Part shown: piece after piece, positions 1 to 12,470 of the stretch
Layout of the letters: each line of letters opens with the position of its first letter
How positions within the stretch are numbered: the first letter of the stretch is position 1
Source of the DNA: Sphaerolaimus hirsutus
Taxonomy: Eukaryota; Nematoda; Chromadorea; Monhysterida; Sphaerolaimidae
Direction: 5' to 3'
DNA: 64,000 nucleotides
NCBI GenBank assembly: GCA_964036195.1
Contig: OZ038460.1
Span: forward strand, 17,673,504 to 17,737,503
Position numbers and translations under genes: made by a program
The notes under the pieces: model-generated
Seen by the model: the letters and a program-made list of their open reading frames with translations, nothing else
Database searches by the model: none
Told to the model about the DNA's origin: nothing

Positions 1-199
1 ATACATAGCAGTGTAGTTACTTTATAAATATGTCCCACATTGAATTTTCATAAATACATTTTCCGTACGCGTACGCTTTGGAAGTGTACGTGTACAAGTG
101 CGTACGGTATTTTTTTGAAAAGTATATGTAAATGTATTTACCGCGTACTCGCGTACGCGTATTTTTTGAGTAAACGTACCTACCTTTTAACAACTCTGC
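1..199. repeat. Family T TIR element, right part
   Basis: This is AT-rich DNA ending in TTTTAACAACTCTG, the right end of a family that recurs across the window (for example 10205-10610, 12471-12967 and 29211-29693). Complete copies begin CAGAGTTGTTAAAAGTAC and end GTACTTTTAACAACTCTG. The interior has runs of GTAAAYGTA and CGTACGCGTACG. No coding sequence is seen; it looks like a non-autonomous TIR element. The left end lies outside the window. Confidence 0.6.
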
Positions 200-204
200 A
201 GAGC

Positions 205-358
205 TGAGGGCGCATAAAGCATGACAAAATGCTCGATTTGCCTGTTTATCTTGTGCCCATAGCTGACTGATGTTTCAACACGTTTGATTTATTGCAATTA
301 TAAAAGCAGTGGGTAGAGTCGGCTCTTTTGCACCGACATTTTCCTAAAAAATACTTAT
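205..358. repeat. Dispersed repeat, second copy at 53886-54022
   Basis: The stretch from GACAAAATGCTCGATTTGCC to the end of AAAAAATACTTAT recurs almost unchanged at 53886-54022, with one short internal indel. Both copies lie beside family T sequence. No coding potential is seen. Confidence 0.7.
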
Positions 359-426
359 GCCTCGCACATTTTCGAGGCCTTGCACATTTTCGAGTTAGTA
401 AGTAAAACGCACTGCAATAATGATAT

Positions 427-693
427 AATTGAGGCGTCTAATTCTAAAAGTCGACAAGTCCACAAAATGCGATTTTGAGTAAATCGCATTTTAAGTTTCA
501 TTTCCAATTCCAAGTCCGAGTTTTTTCCCAAAAATGTCAAATTTGGCACTTTGCCATATGGGCATGTGAGGTCAAAAAATTTATGGAAAATTATGAAAAA
601 TGTGTGAGAGTAGCCCCAGATGATGTTTCCGGGTCTAACTCAAAATTGTCATATTTTGGTCTTGTAGACTTTTAGAATTGGACGCCTCAATTT
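427..693. mobile_element. TIR element AATTGAGGCGTC
   Basis: Both ends carry an inverted repeat of about 30 bp: AATTGAGGCGTCTAATTCTA at the left and its reverse complement ending CGCCTCAATT at the right, with two differences. The same left end reappears at 63967-64000 at the edge of the window. It is a non-autonomous MITE-like element with no ORF of note. Confidence 0.7.
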
Positions 694-930
694 CATTTTT
701 TTTGTAATTTCAACACGATTTCCGGCAAGTGCAAAAAAATTTCCATTTCCGATTCCGTTTTCCGTAAAAAATATTTGCTGACACCCTAATCGCAGTTGCT
801 ATGGCTTCTGAGATCTGACGCGTCTGAGATTCATCCTATTTTCCTGGCGAGCGTGTTTGCATTTCGTTCGCATTTTCTATGGTGGGCACAACTGCGATTT
901 GATCCCCCAGTGCGTTATAGTGCAATTTGC

Positions 931-1052
931 CAGAATTTTCATTCGCAGAGCCCCCAGAATTTTCATTCGCAGAGCCCCCAGAATTTTCATTCGCAGAGCC
1001 CCCAGAATTTTCGTTTGCAGAGCCCCCAGAATTTTCATTCACAGTGCCCCTT
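931..1052. repeat. 24-bp tandem array, about 5 units
   Basis: The unit AGAATTTTCATTCGCAGAGC plus CCCC is repeated about five times with few changes. Because 24 is a multiple of 3, several frames stay open and produce repeat peptides; these are not genes. Related TTTTCRTTCGCAGTGC words occur at 8218-8340. Confidence 0.85.
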
Positions 1053-1197
1053 CATTTTCCTTCGCAATTGCCTGTATTTTTGATCGCAAATGCTATGTGA
1101 GCAATGTGAAAAAAATGTGAGTATTTTCTTCAAGATGGAAAGAAACCGCAATCATCTAGAATATTTATATTTGTTTTTGTTGTCTGTTTTTTTTTGC

Positions 1198-1412
1198 ACA
1201 AAAGCATTGTAAAACATGTTATGGAACATTTTTGAACAAAAGTAGCCTTGGCGCCAGCATTTTTCTGTATTTTGCAAACATTTTGCCATTGTGTGAAAAT
1301 AATTGCACAATAAATTTGTTTGGAAAATACTTACAGAACTGTTGGCACCAAGTCTACTTTTGCTCAGAAATGTTCAATAACATGTTTTTCAATGCTTTTG
1401 TGCAAAAAAACA
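1198..1412. mobile_element. TIR element, AAAGCATTG...CAATGCTTTT family
   Basis: An inverted repeat of roughly 40 bp (AAAGCATTGTAAAACATG and its complement) encloses a region with GGCGCCAGCATTTTTCTG and TTGGCACCAAGTCTAC. Further copies at 2915-3110, 3832-4030 and 5229-5430 delimit the higher-order satellite units; partial copies lie at 1490-1560, 1640-1705 and 9497-9600. Non-coding. Confidence 0.65.
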
Positions 1413-1741
1413 AGAACAGCAAACAAAAAGTAGATATAATTATTTTAGTCGGATTGGTTTTTCTTCCTGACTTAAAGAAAATACACACAAAAATGCTGGC
1501 GCCAAAACTACTTTTGCTTGGAAATGTTTCATGACATGTTTTTCAATGCTTTTGTGCAAAAAAACAGACATCAAAGATAAAAATAAATATTTTAGTCAAC
1601 TGCCATTTCTTTCCGCCTTGAAGAAAATACTCACAAACATGCTGGTGCCAAGTCTACTTTTGCTTGGAAATGTTCTATGACATATTTTTCAATGCTTTTG
1701 TGCAAAAAAACAAACAACAAAAAATAGGTAGATAAAAATAT

Positions 1742-1990
1742 ATACCGTATTTCCTCGAAATACCACCCCCCTTGTTTGACCACCCCCTCTCGAGACCATT
1801 ATGAAAAAATCACCCCCCCCCACTCGAAATACCCCCCCAGATTGAGTGTAAAGAGAACGTACATGACAAATACTGCAGTTTGTGTTCTGCGTAGTGCAGA
1901 ACACATGTTAAAACAATGTTGGAATCACGTGAGAACAGTGTTTATACCATCTACGTACTAATATTAGTATACAGGAGTCTATACATGTCA
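1742..1990. mobile_element. Family P MITE, left part
   Basis: It begins TACCGTATTTCCTCGAAATA followed by C-tracts, then a conserved core (GAGTGTAAAGAGAACGTACA ... CTGCAGTTTGTG). Complete copies are at 58712-59163 and 62636-63101. Here the right end is missing. The TA at the TIR tip fits a Tc1/mariner-type element; this is an inference. Confidence 0.75.
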
Positions 1991-2249
1991 GTTATTGATG
2001 CATTTTTCTATACAAGTGTACATCACAAATGACAATCTTGTACTAGGCACCAGCATTTTTCTGTATTTTGCAAACATTTTGCCATTGTGTGCAAATGTAG
2101 CACAATAAATTTGTTTGGAAAATACTTACACAACTGTTGGCACCAAGTCTACTTTTGCTCAGAAATGTTCAATAACATGTTTTTCAATGCTTTTGTGCAA
2201 AAAAACAAGAACAGCAAACAAAAAGTAGATATAATTGTAGTTTCTAAAG

Positions 2250-5200
2250 TTAAGGATTGTGCTGGCTCTCACATTTACCATTTTGCTCAGTCTCACATTT
2301 GCAGAGTGAGCAAAATGAAGTAATTGAATTTGCACACTTTCACATTTACAATTTTGCTCACTCTCACATTTACCATTTTGATCACTGTCACATTTACCAT
2401 TTTGCTCACTCTCACATTTACCATTTTGCTCACTCTCACATTTACCATTTTGCTTGCTCTCACATTTACCATCTTGCTCGCTCTCACATTTACCATTTTG
2501 CTCACTCTCACATTTACCATTTTGATCACTGTCACATTTACCATTTTGCTCACTCTCACATTTACCATTTTGCTCACTCTCACATTTACCATTTTGCTTG
2601 CCCTCACATTTACCATCTTGCTCGCTCTCACATTTACCATTTTGCTCAGTCTCACATTTGCAGTTTCGCACACTCTCACATTTCCTGCTTCATGCACTCT
2701 CACATTTACAGTTTACACTTACTATTTTGATCACTCTCACATTTACCATTTTGCTCACTCTCACATTTACCATTTTGCTCACTCTCACATTTACCATTTT
2801 GCTCACTCTCACATTTACCATTTTGCTCACTCTCACATTTACCATTTTGCTGGCTCTCACATTTACAATTTTCCTCACTCTCACATTTACAATTTTGCCG
2901 TATTTTGATTGTAAAAGCATTGTAAAACATGTTGTGGAACATTTTTGAACAAAAGTAGCCTTGGCGCCAGCATTTTTCTGTATTATGCAAACATTTTGCC
3001 ATTGTGTGCAAATGTAGCACAATAAATTTGTTTGGAAAATACTTACACAACTGTTGGCACCAAGTCTACTTTTGCTCAGAAATGTTCAATAACATGTTTT
3101 TCAATGCTTTTGTGCAAAAAAACAAGAACAGCAAACAAAAAGTAGATATAATTGTAGTTTCTAAAGTTAAGGATTGTGCTGGCTCTCACATTTACCATTT
3201 TGCTCAGTCTCACATTTGCAGAGTGAGCAAAATGAATTAATTGAATTTGCACACTTTCACATTTACAATTTTGCTCACTCTCACATTTACCATTTTGATC
3301 ACTGTCACATTTACCATTTTGCTCACTCTCACATTTACCATTTTGCTCACTCTCACATTTACCATTTTGCTTGCTCTCACATTTACCATCTTGCTCGCTC
3401 TCACATTTACCATTTTGCTCACTCTCACATTTACCATTTTGATCACTGTCACATTTACCATTTTGCTCACTCTCACATTTACCATTTTGCTCACTCTCAC
3501 ATTTACCATTTTGCTTGCCCTCACATTTACCATCTTGCTCGCTCTCACATTTACCATTTTGCTCAGTCTCACATTTGCAGTTTCGCACACTCTCACATTT
3601 CCTGCTTCATGCACTCTCACATTTACAGTTTACACTTACTATTTTGATCACTCTCACATTTACCATTTTGCTCACTCTCACATTTACCATTTTGCTCACT
3701 CTCACATTTACCATTTTGCTCACTCTCACATTTACCATTTTGCTCACTCTCACATTTACCATTTTGCTGGCTCTCACATTTACAATTTTCCTCACTCTCA
3801 CATTTACAATTTTGCCGTATTTTGATTGTAAAAGCATTGTAAAACATGTTGTGGAACATTTTTGAACAAAAGTAGCCTTGGCGCCAGCATTTTTCTGTAT
3901 TATGCAAACATTTTGCCATTGTGTGAAAATGTAGCACAATAAATTTGTTTGGAAAATACTTACAGAACTGTTGGCACCAAGTCTACTTTTGCTCAGAAAT
4001 GTTCAATAACATGTTTTTCAATGCTTTTGTGCAAAAAAACAAGAACAGCAAACAAAAAGTAGATATAATTGTAGTTTCTAAAGTTAAGGATTGTGCTGGC
4101 TCTCACATTTACCATTTTGCTCAGTCTCACATTTGCAGAGTGAGCAAAATGAATTAATTGAATTTGCACACTTTCACATTTACAATTTTGCTCACTCTCA
4201 CATTTACCATTTTGATCACTGTCACATTTACCATTTTGCTCACTCTCACATTTACCATTTTGCTCACTCTCACATTTACCATTTTGCTTGCCCTCACATT
4301 TACCATCTTGCTCGCTCTCACATTTACCATTTTGCTCAGTCTCACATTTGCAGTTTCGCACACTCTCACATTTCCTGCTTCATGCACTCTCACATTTACA
4401 GTTTACACTTACTATTTTGATCACTCTCACATTTACCATTTTGCTCACTCTCACATTTACCATTTTGCTCACTCTCACATTTACCATTTTGCTCACTCTC
4501 ACATTTACCATTTTGCTGGCTCTCACATTTACAATTTTGCTCACTCTCACATTTACAATTTTGCTCACTCTCACATTTGCAGCTTTGCGCACTCTCACAT
4601 TTAATTAACTTCACTAATTCACTTTGTACAAAATTAGGCCAAAAATTATTTGCAAATAATGATATTTAAATACTATTTTGCGCACTCTAACATTCACAAA
4701 TTGAGCTTTTACGGTTCACTCACTCTCACATTTCAAGATCTGCTCACTCTCACATTTACCATTTTGCTCACTCTCACATTTACCACTTTGCCACCCCTCA
4801 AACAACTCCCCCTCATGTTTACCATTTTGCTCACTCTCACATTTACCATTAAGCTCAGTCTGACATTTGCAGTTTTGCGCACTCTCACATTTGCAGCTTC
4901 GCCCACTCTCACATTTACCATTTAGCTCAGTCTCACATTTGCAGTTTTGCGCACTCTCACATTTGCAGCTTCGCCCACTCTCACATTTACAATTTACACT
5001 TAGTATTTTGATCACTCTCACATTTACCATTTTGATCACTCTCACATTTACCATTTTGATCACTCTCACATTTACCATTTTGCTCACTCTCACATTTACA
5101 ATTTACACTTACTATTTTGATCACTCTCACATTTACCATTTTGCTCACTCTCACATTTACCATTTTGCTCACTCTCACATTTACAATTTTCCTCACTCTC

Positions 5201-7284
5201 ACATTTACAATTTTGCCGTATTTTGATTGTAAAAGCATTGTAAAACATGTTGTGGAACATTTTTGAACAAAAGTAGCCTTGGCACCAGCATTTTTCTGTA
5301 TTATGCAAACATTTTGCCATTGTGTGAAAATGTAGCACAATAAATTTGTTTGGAAAATACTTACAGAACTGTTGGCACCAAGTCTACTTTTGCTCAGAAA
5401 TGTTCAATAACATGTTTTTCAATGCTTTTGTGCAAAAAAACAAGAACAGCAAACAAAAAGTAGATATAATTGTAGTTTCTAAAGTTAAGGATTGTGCTGG
5501 CTCTCACATTTACCATTTTGCTCAGTCTCACATTTGCAGAGTGAGCAAAATGAATTAATTGAATTCGCGCACTTTCACATTTACAATTTTGCTCACTCTC
5601 ACATTTATTATTTTGATCACTCTCACATTTACCATTTTGCTCACTCTCACATTTCCTGCTTCACGCACTCTCACATTTACAATTTACACTTACTATTTTG
5701 ATCACTCTCACATTTACCATTTTGATCACTCTCACATTTACCATTTTGCTCACTCTCACATTTACCATTTTGCTCACTCTCACATTTACCATTTTGCTCA
5801 CTCTCACATTTACCATTTTGCTCACTCTCACATTTACCATTTTGCTGGCTCTCACATTTACAATTTTGCTCACTCTCACATTTACAATTTTGCTCACTTC
5901 ACATTTGCAGCTTTGCGCACTCTCACATTTTATTAACTTCACTAATTCACTTTGTACAAAATTAGGCCAAAAATTATTTGCAAATAATGATATTTAAATA
6001 CTATTTTGCACACTCTAACATTCACAAATTGAGCTTCTTACGGTTCACTCACTCTCACATTTCAAGATCTGCTCACTCTTACATTTACCATTTTGCTCAC
6101 TCTCACATTTACCACTTTGCCACCCCTCAAACAACTCCCCCTCATGTTTACCATTTTGCTCACTCTCACATTTACCATTAAGCTCAGTCTCACATTTGCA
6201 GTTTTGCGCACTCTCACATTTGCAGCTTCGCCCACTCTCACATTTACCATTTAGCTCAGTCTCACATTTGCAGTTTTGCGCACTCTCACATTTGCAGCTT
6301 CGCCCACTCTCACATTTACAATTTACACTTACTATTTTGATCACTCTCACATTTACCATTTTGATCACTCTCACATTTACCATTTTGATCACTCTCACAT
6401 TTACAATTTTGCTCACTCTCACATTTGCAGCTTTGCGCACTCTCACATTTAATTAACTTCACTAATTCACTTTGTACAAAATTAGGCCAAAAATTATTTG
6501 CAAATAATGATATTTAAATACTATTTTGCACACTCTAACATTCACAAATTGAGCTTCTTACGGTTCACTCACTCTCACATTTCAAGATCTGCTCACTCTC
6601 ACATTTACCATTTTGCTCACTCTCACATTTACCACTTTGCCACCCCTCAAACAACTCCCCCTCATGTTTACCATTTTGCTCACTCTCACATTTACCATTA
6701 AGCTCAGTCTCACATTTGCAGTTTTGCGCACTCTCACATTTGCAGCTTTGCCCACTCTCACATTTACCATTTAGCTCAGTCTCACATTTGCAGTTTTGCG
6801 CACTCTCACATTTGCAGCTTCGCCCACTCTCACATTTACAATTTACACTTACTATTTTGATCACTCTCACATTTACCATTTTGATTACTCTCACATTTAC
6901 CATTTTGATCACTCTCACATTTACCATTTTGCTCACTCTCACATTTTTTACCATTTTGCTCACTCTCACATTTGCAGTTTCGCGCACTCTCACATTTACA
7001 ATTTACACTTACTATTTTGATCACTCTCACATTTACCATTTTGCTCACTCTCACATTTACCATTTTGCTCACTCTCACATTTGCAGCTTCGCGCACTCTC
7101 ACATTTGCAGCTTCACACACTCTCACATTTGCAGCTTCGCGCACTCTCACATTTGCAGCTTCACCCACTCTCACATTTGCAGCTTCGCGCACTCTCACAT
7201 TTGCAGCTTCACCCACTCTCACATTTGCAGCTTCACGCACTCTCACATTTGCAGCTTTGCGCACTCTCACATTTAATTAACTGC
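2250..7284. repeat. 24-bp satellite with 917-bp higher-order units
   Basis: The basic unit is CTCACTCTCACATTTACCAT plus TTTG, repeated well over a hundred times with variants (GATCACTG, GCAGCTTCGC, GCTTGCTC). Larger blocks are duplicated: positions 2087, 3004 and 3921 start the same segment exactly 917 bp apart, each including the TIR element described at 1198-1412. A diverged block repeats at 4650-5230, 5978-6450 and 6498-7280. All six frames stay open because the unit is a multiple of three with no stop; the resulting HSHIYHFA and NGKCESEQ peptides are artefacts. Confidence 0.95.
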
Positions 7285-7469
7285 ACTAATTCACTTAAAA
7301 ACATTTTGTGAAAACAGTTTTCCTGCGAAACGGGTCTAAAACGATGAAAATGAAGATCCTATAAAAGATTCCATCAAAAAATTCATCAGAGAGTCAAACA
7401 TTTCGATCAAAACTGTGCAAATATGCTAGTCGCAGGTAGTGATGTAAAGGCACCAGGGCACCGGCAAAA

Positions 7470-7600
7470 ACTCATAAATCAGCTTTGAATACATTGGAGT
7501 TTTCTAGAACGAGGTCAACCACAGTTGATAGATATCATGAATGACTCACACTAGAAACATAAAATGTGTTCAAAGCTGATTTTTTAGTTGATTATGGAAG
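7470..7600. repeat. AAACTCATAAATCAGC dispersed repeat
   Basis: Similar sequence with ACTCATAAATCAGCTTTGAA, an internal CAGTTGA and a mirrored GTTCAAAGCTGATTT tail is found at 21060-21180, 32425-32570 and 33365-33510. It is a short inverted-repeat element without coding sequence. At 7438 it is preceded by AGTGATGTAAAGGCACC, the tip of an intron-forming family 3 element. Confidence 0.5.
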
Positions 7601-7627
7601 TGGAAGTGGAACAGTGGAAGTTATGGA

Positions 7628-8142
7628 TTGGTTCCCAATCAAATTGGAGTTTTGGATCTGTTCCCAATCGAATTGGAGTTTTGGATCTGTTCCCAATCGA
7701 ATTGGAGTTTTGGATCTGTTCCCAATCGAATTGGAGTTTTGGATCTGTTCCCAATCGAATTGGAGTTTTGGATCTGTTCCCAATCGAATTGGAGTTTTGG
7801 ATCTGTTCCCAATCGAATTGGAGTTTTGGATCTGTTCCCAATCAAATTGGAGTTTTGGATCTGTTCCCAATCGAATTGGAGTTTTGGATCTGTTCCCAAT
7901 CAAATTGGAGGTTTGGATCAGTCCCAATCGAATTGGAGGTTTGGATCAGTCCCAATAGAATTGGAGTTTTGGATCTGTTCCCAATAGAATTGGAGTTTTG
8001 GATCTGTTCCCAATCGAATTGGAGGTTTGGATCAGTCCCAATCGAATTGGAGGTTTGGATCAGTCCCAATAGAATTGGAGTTTTGGATCTGTTCCCAATA
8101 GAATTGGAGTTTTGGATCTGTTCCCAATCGAATTGGAGGATT
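7628..8142. repeat. 29-bp tandem array, about 17 units
   Basis: The unit GTTCCCAATCGAATTGGAGT plus TTTGGATCT is repeated about 17 times. Every unit holds the hairpin CCAAT-CGA-ATTGG. Variants that change CGA to AGA or shorten the spacer (GGTTTGGATCAGTCCC) cluster in the right third and occur as a duplicated block. A 29-bp unit is not a multiple of three, so the 29-residue repeat peptide uses all three frames and is not a gene. Confidence 0.95.
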
Positions 8143-8370
8143 CAACGTGGGACATATTTATAGAGTGACTACACGGCTATGTATTTACAGAAGTGGTTCC
8201 ATTGAATATTAAAGATTTTCGTTCGCAATTTGCGTGCATTTTCGTTCACAGTGCACCTGCATTTTCGTTTGCAGTGCTACTGAATTTTCGTTCGCAGTTT
8301 ATTGCCTGCGTTTCGATTTCAGTGCGCCTAGGTTTTCGATCGAAATTGCCATTGGCTGTGCAATATGTGA

Positions 8371-8456
8371 AAAGACAACAAGGCACTTCCAGACCTTGTA
8401 AATCACACTGTAAAATGTATTGAACCCTGTAAAGTGTAAAAGACCCTGTAAAATGT
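8371..8456. mobile_element. Introner family 1 fragment
   Basis: GGCACTTCCAGACCTTGTAA, then repeated ACCCTGTAAA words, match the left end of family 1 elements (compare 23000-23341). The right end is absent; family T sequence follows at 8462. No adjoining exon is seen. Confidence 0.5.
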
Positions 8457-8461
8457 TATCA

Positions 8462-9200
8462 CTGTTGTTAAAACATATTTACGTTTATACAATAAGTACA
8501 TATACTCGAGTACCGAGTAAATACATTTATGTATACTTTGAAAAAAGTAGCTGTACTCGCTTTTACATATACCGTATTACCTCGAATTATCCCCCCCTTG
8601 AATTAACCCCCCCCCCCCCCTCAAATACCCCCCCCCCCTAAAATTCGGCTGAGGAAATAATAAACCCCCCCTCGAAATACCCCCCCCCCTAAAATTGAGT
8701 GTAGAGAGAACGTACATGACAAATACTGCAGTTTGTGATCTGTACACTGCATAACACATGTTCAAAGTGATGATCAAGTGATGTTAGGGAAGGGCTTATG
8801 TGTATATACAGTTATATATGCCTATAAACACATATACATCTACGTAATTGTTCAGATTTTTACGTCTGCGTATGGGGAATTTCCGAAAATTTCTGGCGAA
8901 ATAAAAGACCCCCCCTCGAATAAACCCCCCCTCGAATCACCCCCCCCTCAAATTTTGCTGGCGTTATAATAAACCACCTGGGGTATTTCGAGGTAATATG
9001 GTACTTTTTGTAAGTAATCAAATACAGAATACATATTTCAGATAGGCTTTTTACAAGCTTTTTCAAGGCATAGATGGAGGAAAGAGGGCGAAAAAGCGAA
9101 AAATTGGTAAAAATTGCTAAAAAATAGGCACATAACACATCTCTGATGAATTTGAAAGTCGAAATGGTCAAAAAAGGTATGAAAACTTATATATATTTTG
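8462..9200. repeat. Family T copy interrupted by a P-type MITE
   Basis: GTTGTTAAAACATATTTACG with GAGTACCGAGTAAATAC words begins a family T copy. It is interrupted at 8570-9003 by a separate TACCG...GGTA element and resumes with TACTTTTTGTAAGTAATC and the usual CATAGATGGAGG core. Confidence 0.55.
8570..9003. mobile_element. P-type MITE (TACCGTATTACCTCGAAT)
   Basis: The ends are TACCGTATTACCTCGAATTA and its imperfect complement TTTCGAGGTAATATGGTA, with a TA at each tip. Long C-tracts flank the core GAGTGTAGAGAGAACGTACA. It is non-coding and nested in a family T copy. Confidence 0.75.
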
Positions 9201-10204
9201 CCCGCCGCAACACCTGCACACATACAAATAAATATAAATATATTCCGTTGTGTGCAAACGTAGCACCATCGTTAGCGCTTGGAATGGCCGGCTGCCCCCA
9301 GCCCCAGTGCGTTACTCACCTGAACTTGCTTGAGCACCCGCTTTCAGATGGGTTATGGTAGTTTCTATACTAAGTAAAGGGTCAAAAGTCATGTAAAAGT
9401 AGACTTGGTCAGCATGTTTGTGAGTATTTTCTTCAAGACGGAAAGAAACCACAATCATCTAGAATATTTATATTTGTTTTTGTCTGTGTTTTTTTTGCAC
9501 AAAAGCATTGTAAAACATGTTATGGAACATTTTTGAACAAAAGTAGCCTAGGCGCCAGCATTTTTCTGTATTTTACAAACATTTTGCCATTGTGTGCAAA
9601 TGTAGCACAAAAATTTGTTTGCAAAATTCAAACTTATAAATTTTTTTGCCATCGTTAGCGCTTTGGCGTTAGCGTTAGCCTGCTCTGAATAGGCCAAAAG
9701 CATATGAATGAATGAATGAATCATAGCGTTATACACTTACTTTGCATACGTGGTATTTGTATTTATTGAGTAAAAGTAAATACATTTTAACAATGATGCT
9801 CTAAATTTGAAAATGATCATTATGTGCGAATGTAGCACACATTTAGAAGTTCTATTTTACCTCTGATATTTTAATTGCCGATCTTCCATGAAATAACAAG
9901 GATTTTCTATTTACCTTCTTTAATGTAAAATTCAAAAAACAAGTACCCAAATACAAATACAAATAACAAATTTATTGATTAGTTATAATTTTTTTTACTA
10001 AAAGATACTCACTTAGTTCATTTTATGTGGAAAAGTTATTTCACTCACATTTGTCATGGAAAATTCATCAATATTCGCAAATACCATTACATTTCATCGC
10101 TATTATTCCATGAAATATCAATGGTATTTTGCCTTCTTAATTGAAAAAAAACGTTTAAAAAACATGTAAAAAGTCACACTTATTCACTAGTTTACGGTAA
10201 TCCA

Positions 10205-10610
10205 TAGTTGTTAAAACATTTTTATGTTTACTCGATAAATATGTGTACTCAAGTACTGAGTAAATACGTTTACGTATACTTTGGAAAAAGTACCTGCACT
10301 TGCTTTTATGTGCACTTTTTGAAGGTACTCAAGTACAGAAAACGTATTTCAGATATGCTTTCTATATGCTTTTTCAAGGCATAGATGGGAAGAAAATGGA
10401 GAGAATAGCTAAAAAATAGGAAAAAAGTTGCCAAAAATAGGCACACGAACTAGTGAATTTTAACGTCACAGTGATCAAAATGGTACAAAAATGAGTGATT
10501 TCGAGTGAAAATTGGGCAAAAATTCTCAAAAATACGTTTTCTCAAGGGATAAATACCTAAATAAATGTTTACATATATTTTGAAAAAAGTTTGGTACTTT
10601 TAACAACTCT
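10205..10610. mobile_element. Family T element, near complete
   Basis: Starts ATAGTTGTTAAAACATTTTT and ends TACTTTTAACAACTCTTC. The interior carries ACTCAAGTACTGAGTAAATA and TTTTCAAGGCATAGATGGGA as in the other copies. No ORF of coding quality is seen. Confidence 0.65.
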
Positions 10611-10699
10611 TCAGTAATCTCGCACTCAAAAATGCAATCAATATAAATAAATGACAAATATATTCTCATGTCGGCGATGAAAATACCTCAATGCCGAAA

Positions 10700-11036
10700 T
10701 ACCGTATTTGCTTGAATAGTTCCCCCCTTGAATAACTCCCCCTCGAATAATTCCCCCCTGTCAGACGAGTGAGGAAATAATAATTCCCCCCTCGAATAAT
10801 CCCCCCCTTAAGAGATTTGCTCAATTTATTGTGCCCAATTTGAACAAAAATGGCACGTTTTTGTGTGAATAAATCATATTTCATCAAATGAGTTGATAGA
10901 AACATGGTTGAAATTGTTGACGAAATAATAATTCCCCCCTCGTATAATTCCCCCCTCGATTAGTTCCCCCCCTCAAAAAAGTCTGAAGAGTCTGAAATAA
11001 TAATCCCCCAGGGGGATTATTCAAGCAAATATGGTA
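10700..11036. mobile_element. P-type MITE (TTGCTTGAATA variant)
   Basis: TIRs are TACCGTATTTGCTTGAATAG and TATTCAAGCAAATATGGTA, with alternating CCCCCCTCGAATAA tracts inside. Three internal inverted TTCCCCCCTCGAATA blocks suggest nested insertion of the same family. Confidence 0.75.
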
Positions 11037-11039
11037 TGT

Positions 11040-12470
11040 AAATATCTAAATATGTCATGTCAAACGATGAAATCTATAAATGTATTCCCTATTTTTACAA
11101 AGTTTTTACAAATTTTGCAATATTTAACTCATTTATATTTCGAATTAAATTGAGATGGGAAACAAAAGAATATTTTAATGATGTTTACGAGTTGATCTTG
11201 AAAAATGTCTGTATAAGTTTACGCACCATGTTCTCTCTAGCACAAAGCACCGTTGAACCCTGCGACGACTGCGGAAGGCACAATTTTTGTGCACACACTA
11301 ACACATATATGGGGTGCTGAATTGCACATAAGGCATAGACACCTTTGACCGATTCAGCACAAAAGCTGCTTTTTTAAAATACAGCGACAGCGCGGCCCAG
11401 ATCTGGGCTCGGCTGTTGCTTTGCAAGTGAAGATATCGTACTCTTTCATCACTCGCTCCAGCTCGCGCGCAACATTTATGATATTTATGATCATTTATGA
11501 TCTTTTGTACTCACCCCCCGTCTGGCACAGCCAAGGCAGGGCAAGCAGTGTATTTCTCCATGTAAACTGCCCCCTGTGCACAACACCCAGGGCGTTGCAC
11601 AGCTTTATATTGTACATATTGTTTCATGCTAGTGCCTTTCATTTCCACGAGCTTAATTAATCGCCTCTGTATTTTAACTAATTAGCATTAGTTGTAAGCT
11701 TAGATTAATTGTCTAATTACTTGTTAGTTTGATTTCCTATAATAATTTATGACGCCGTATTTGCCTTTAGCCATATTTCATTCATTCCCGTTCTTTGTAA
11801 ATATGCATTGCACTGCGTTATTATTTGTTTTAGATTGTATTGGATTAAGTAGGGATTTGTAGGTAATTATGGAAGTAAGTAATTATTGTACTAAGTAAGC
11901 CCGTAATTAATACATTAAGCTCCATGTCGCACGAAGCTTTTTAATTGTCATTTATAAGCTAATCTTAATTGTTACCGCCCATTTTGTTAGCTTAATTAGT
12001 TGCGCTTCTCATAAGTAGTTGTATGTTAAGATTCTACTAAGTATTTGCATCAGAGCTTATGTGATTTAGAAGTGATTCTGTACCTTTACAATTTTATGCC
12101 TTTTTTAGTTTTTATTCACATCAATTATGGTAGTTTCATTTGCCTTATAAGTAGCTGAAATTGTTGTTTTTTCCCCAGTCCTTTGACTTAGCGAAAATTG
12201 AATTTCACAAACATTCAAATTTTTGTAAAATTTTACTAAAACTTTACAAAATTTGAATTTTGGTACAATTTTGCTTAAAAAAATTACAAAAATTTTAATT
12301 TTAGTAAAATTGTATTTTTATTTCATTAATTTTATTTTATTCTTCAATTTTCCATCTTATTTTCATTTTTTTTCTGAGATTTTGCCATCCCTAGTAATAG
12401 TATACAATATAGAGCCACAGTGCCCCCACAATTCTACAGTGTGAAACGTCACTGCCAATGTATTAACCAG
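11040..12470. other. Gene-poor AT-rich stretch
   Basis: No exon, TIR element or tandem array is convincing here. TTAATTAG-like words are common at 11650-12010. One detail stands out at 11522-11550 and is listed separately. Confidence 0.4.
11522..11550 (+). pseudogene. Zinc-finger exon relic
   Basis: GGCACAGCCAAGGCAGGGCA, continuing AGCAGTG, is identical to part of the zinc-finger gene A exon at 20021-20048 and nearly identical to gene B at 57001-57027. The sequence on either side does not match, so only about 28 bp of a zinc-finger paralogue survive. It is too short to be functional. Confidence 0.5.

Noticed and set aside
2340-2660. Regularly spaced repeats resembling a CRISPR array
   Set aside because: The units are contiguous with no unique spacers, and the window is eukaryotic.
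2159-7311. Many long ORFs in all six frames (HSHIYHFA, NGKCESEQ and similar repeat peptides)
   Set aside because: They follow the 24-bp satellite, whose unit lacks stops in every frame; no start context, splice site or non-repeat domain supports them.
7566-8163. ORFs of 100-190 residues in the 29-bp array
   Set aside because: The peptide period of 29 residues comes from a 29-bp unit read through three frames; it is repeat translation.
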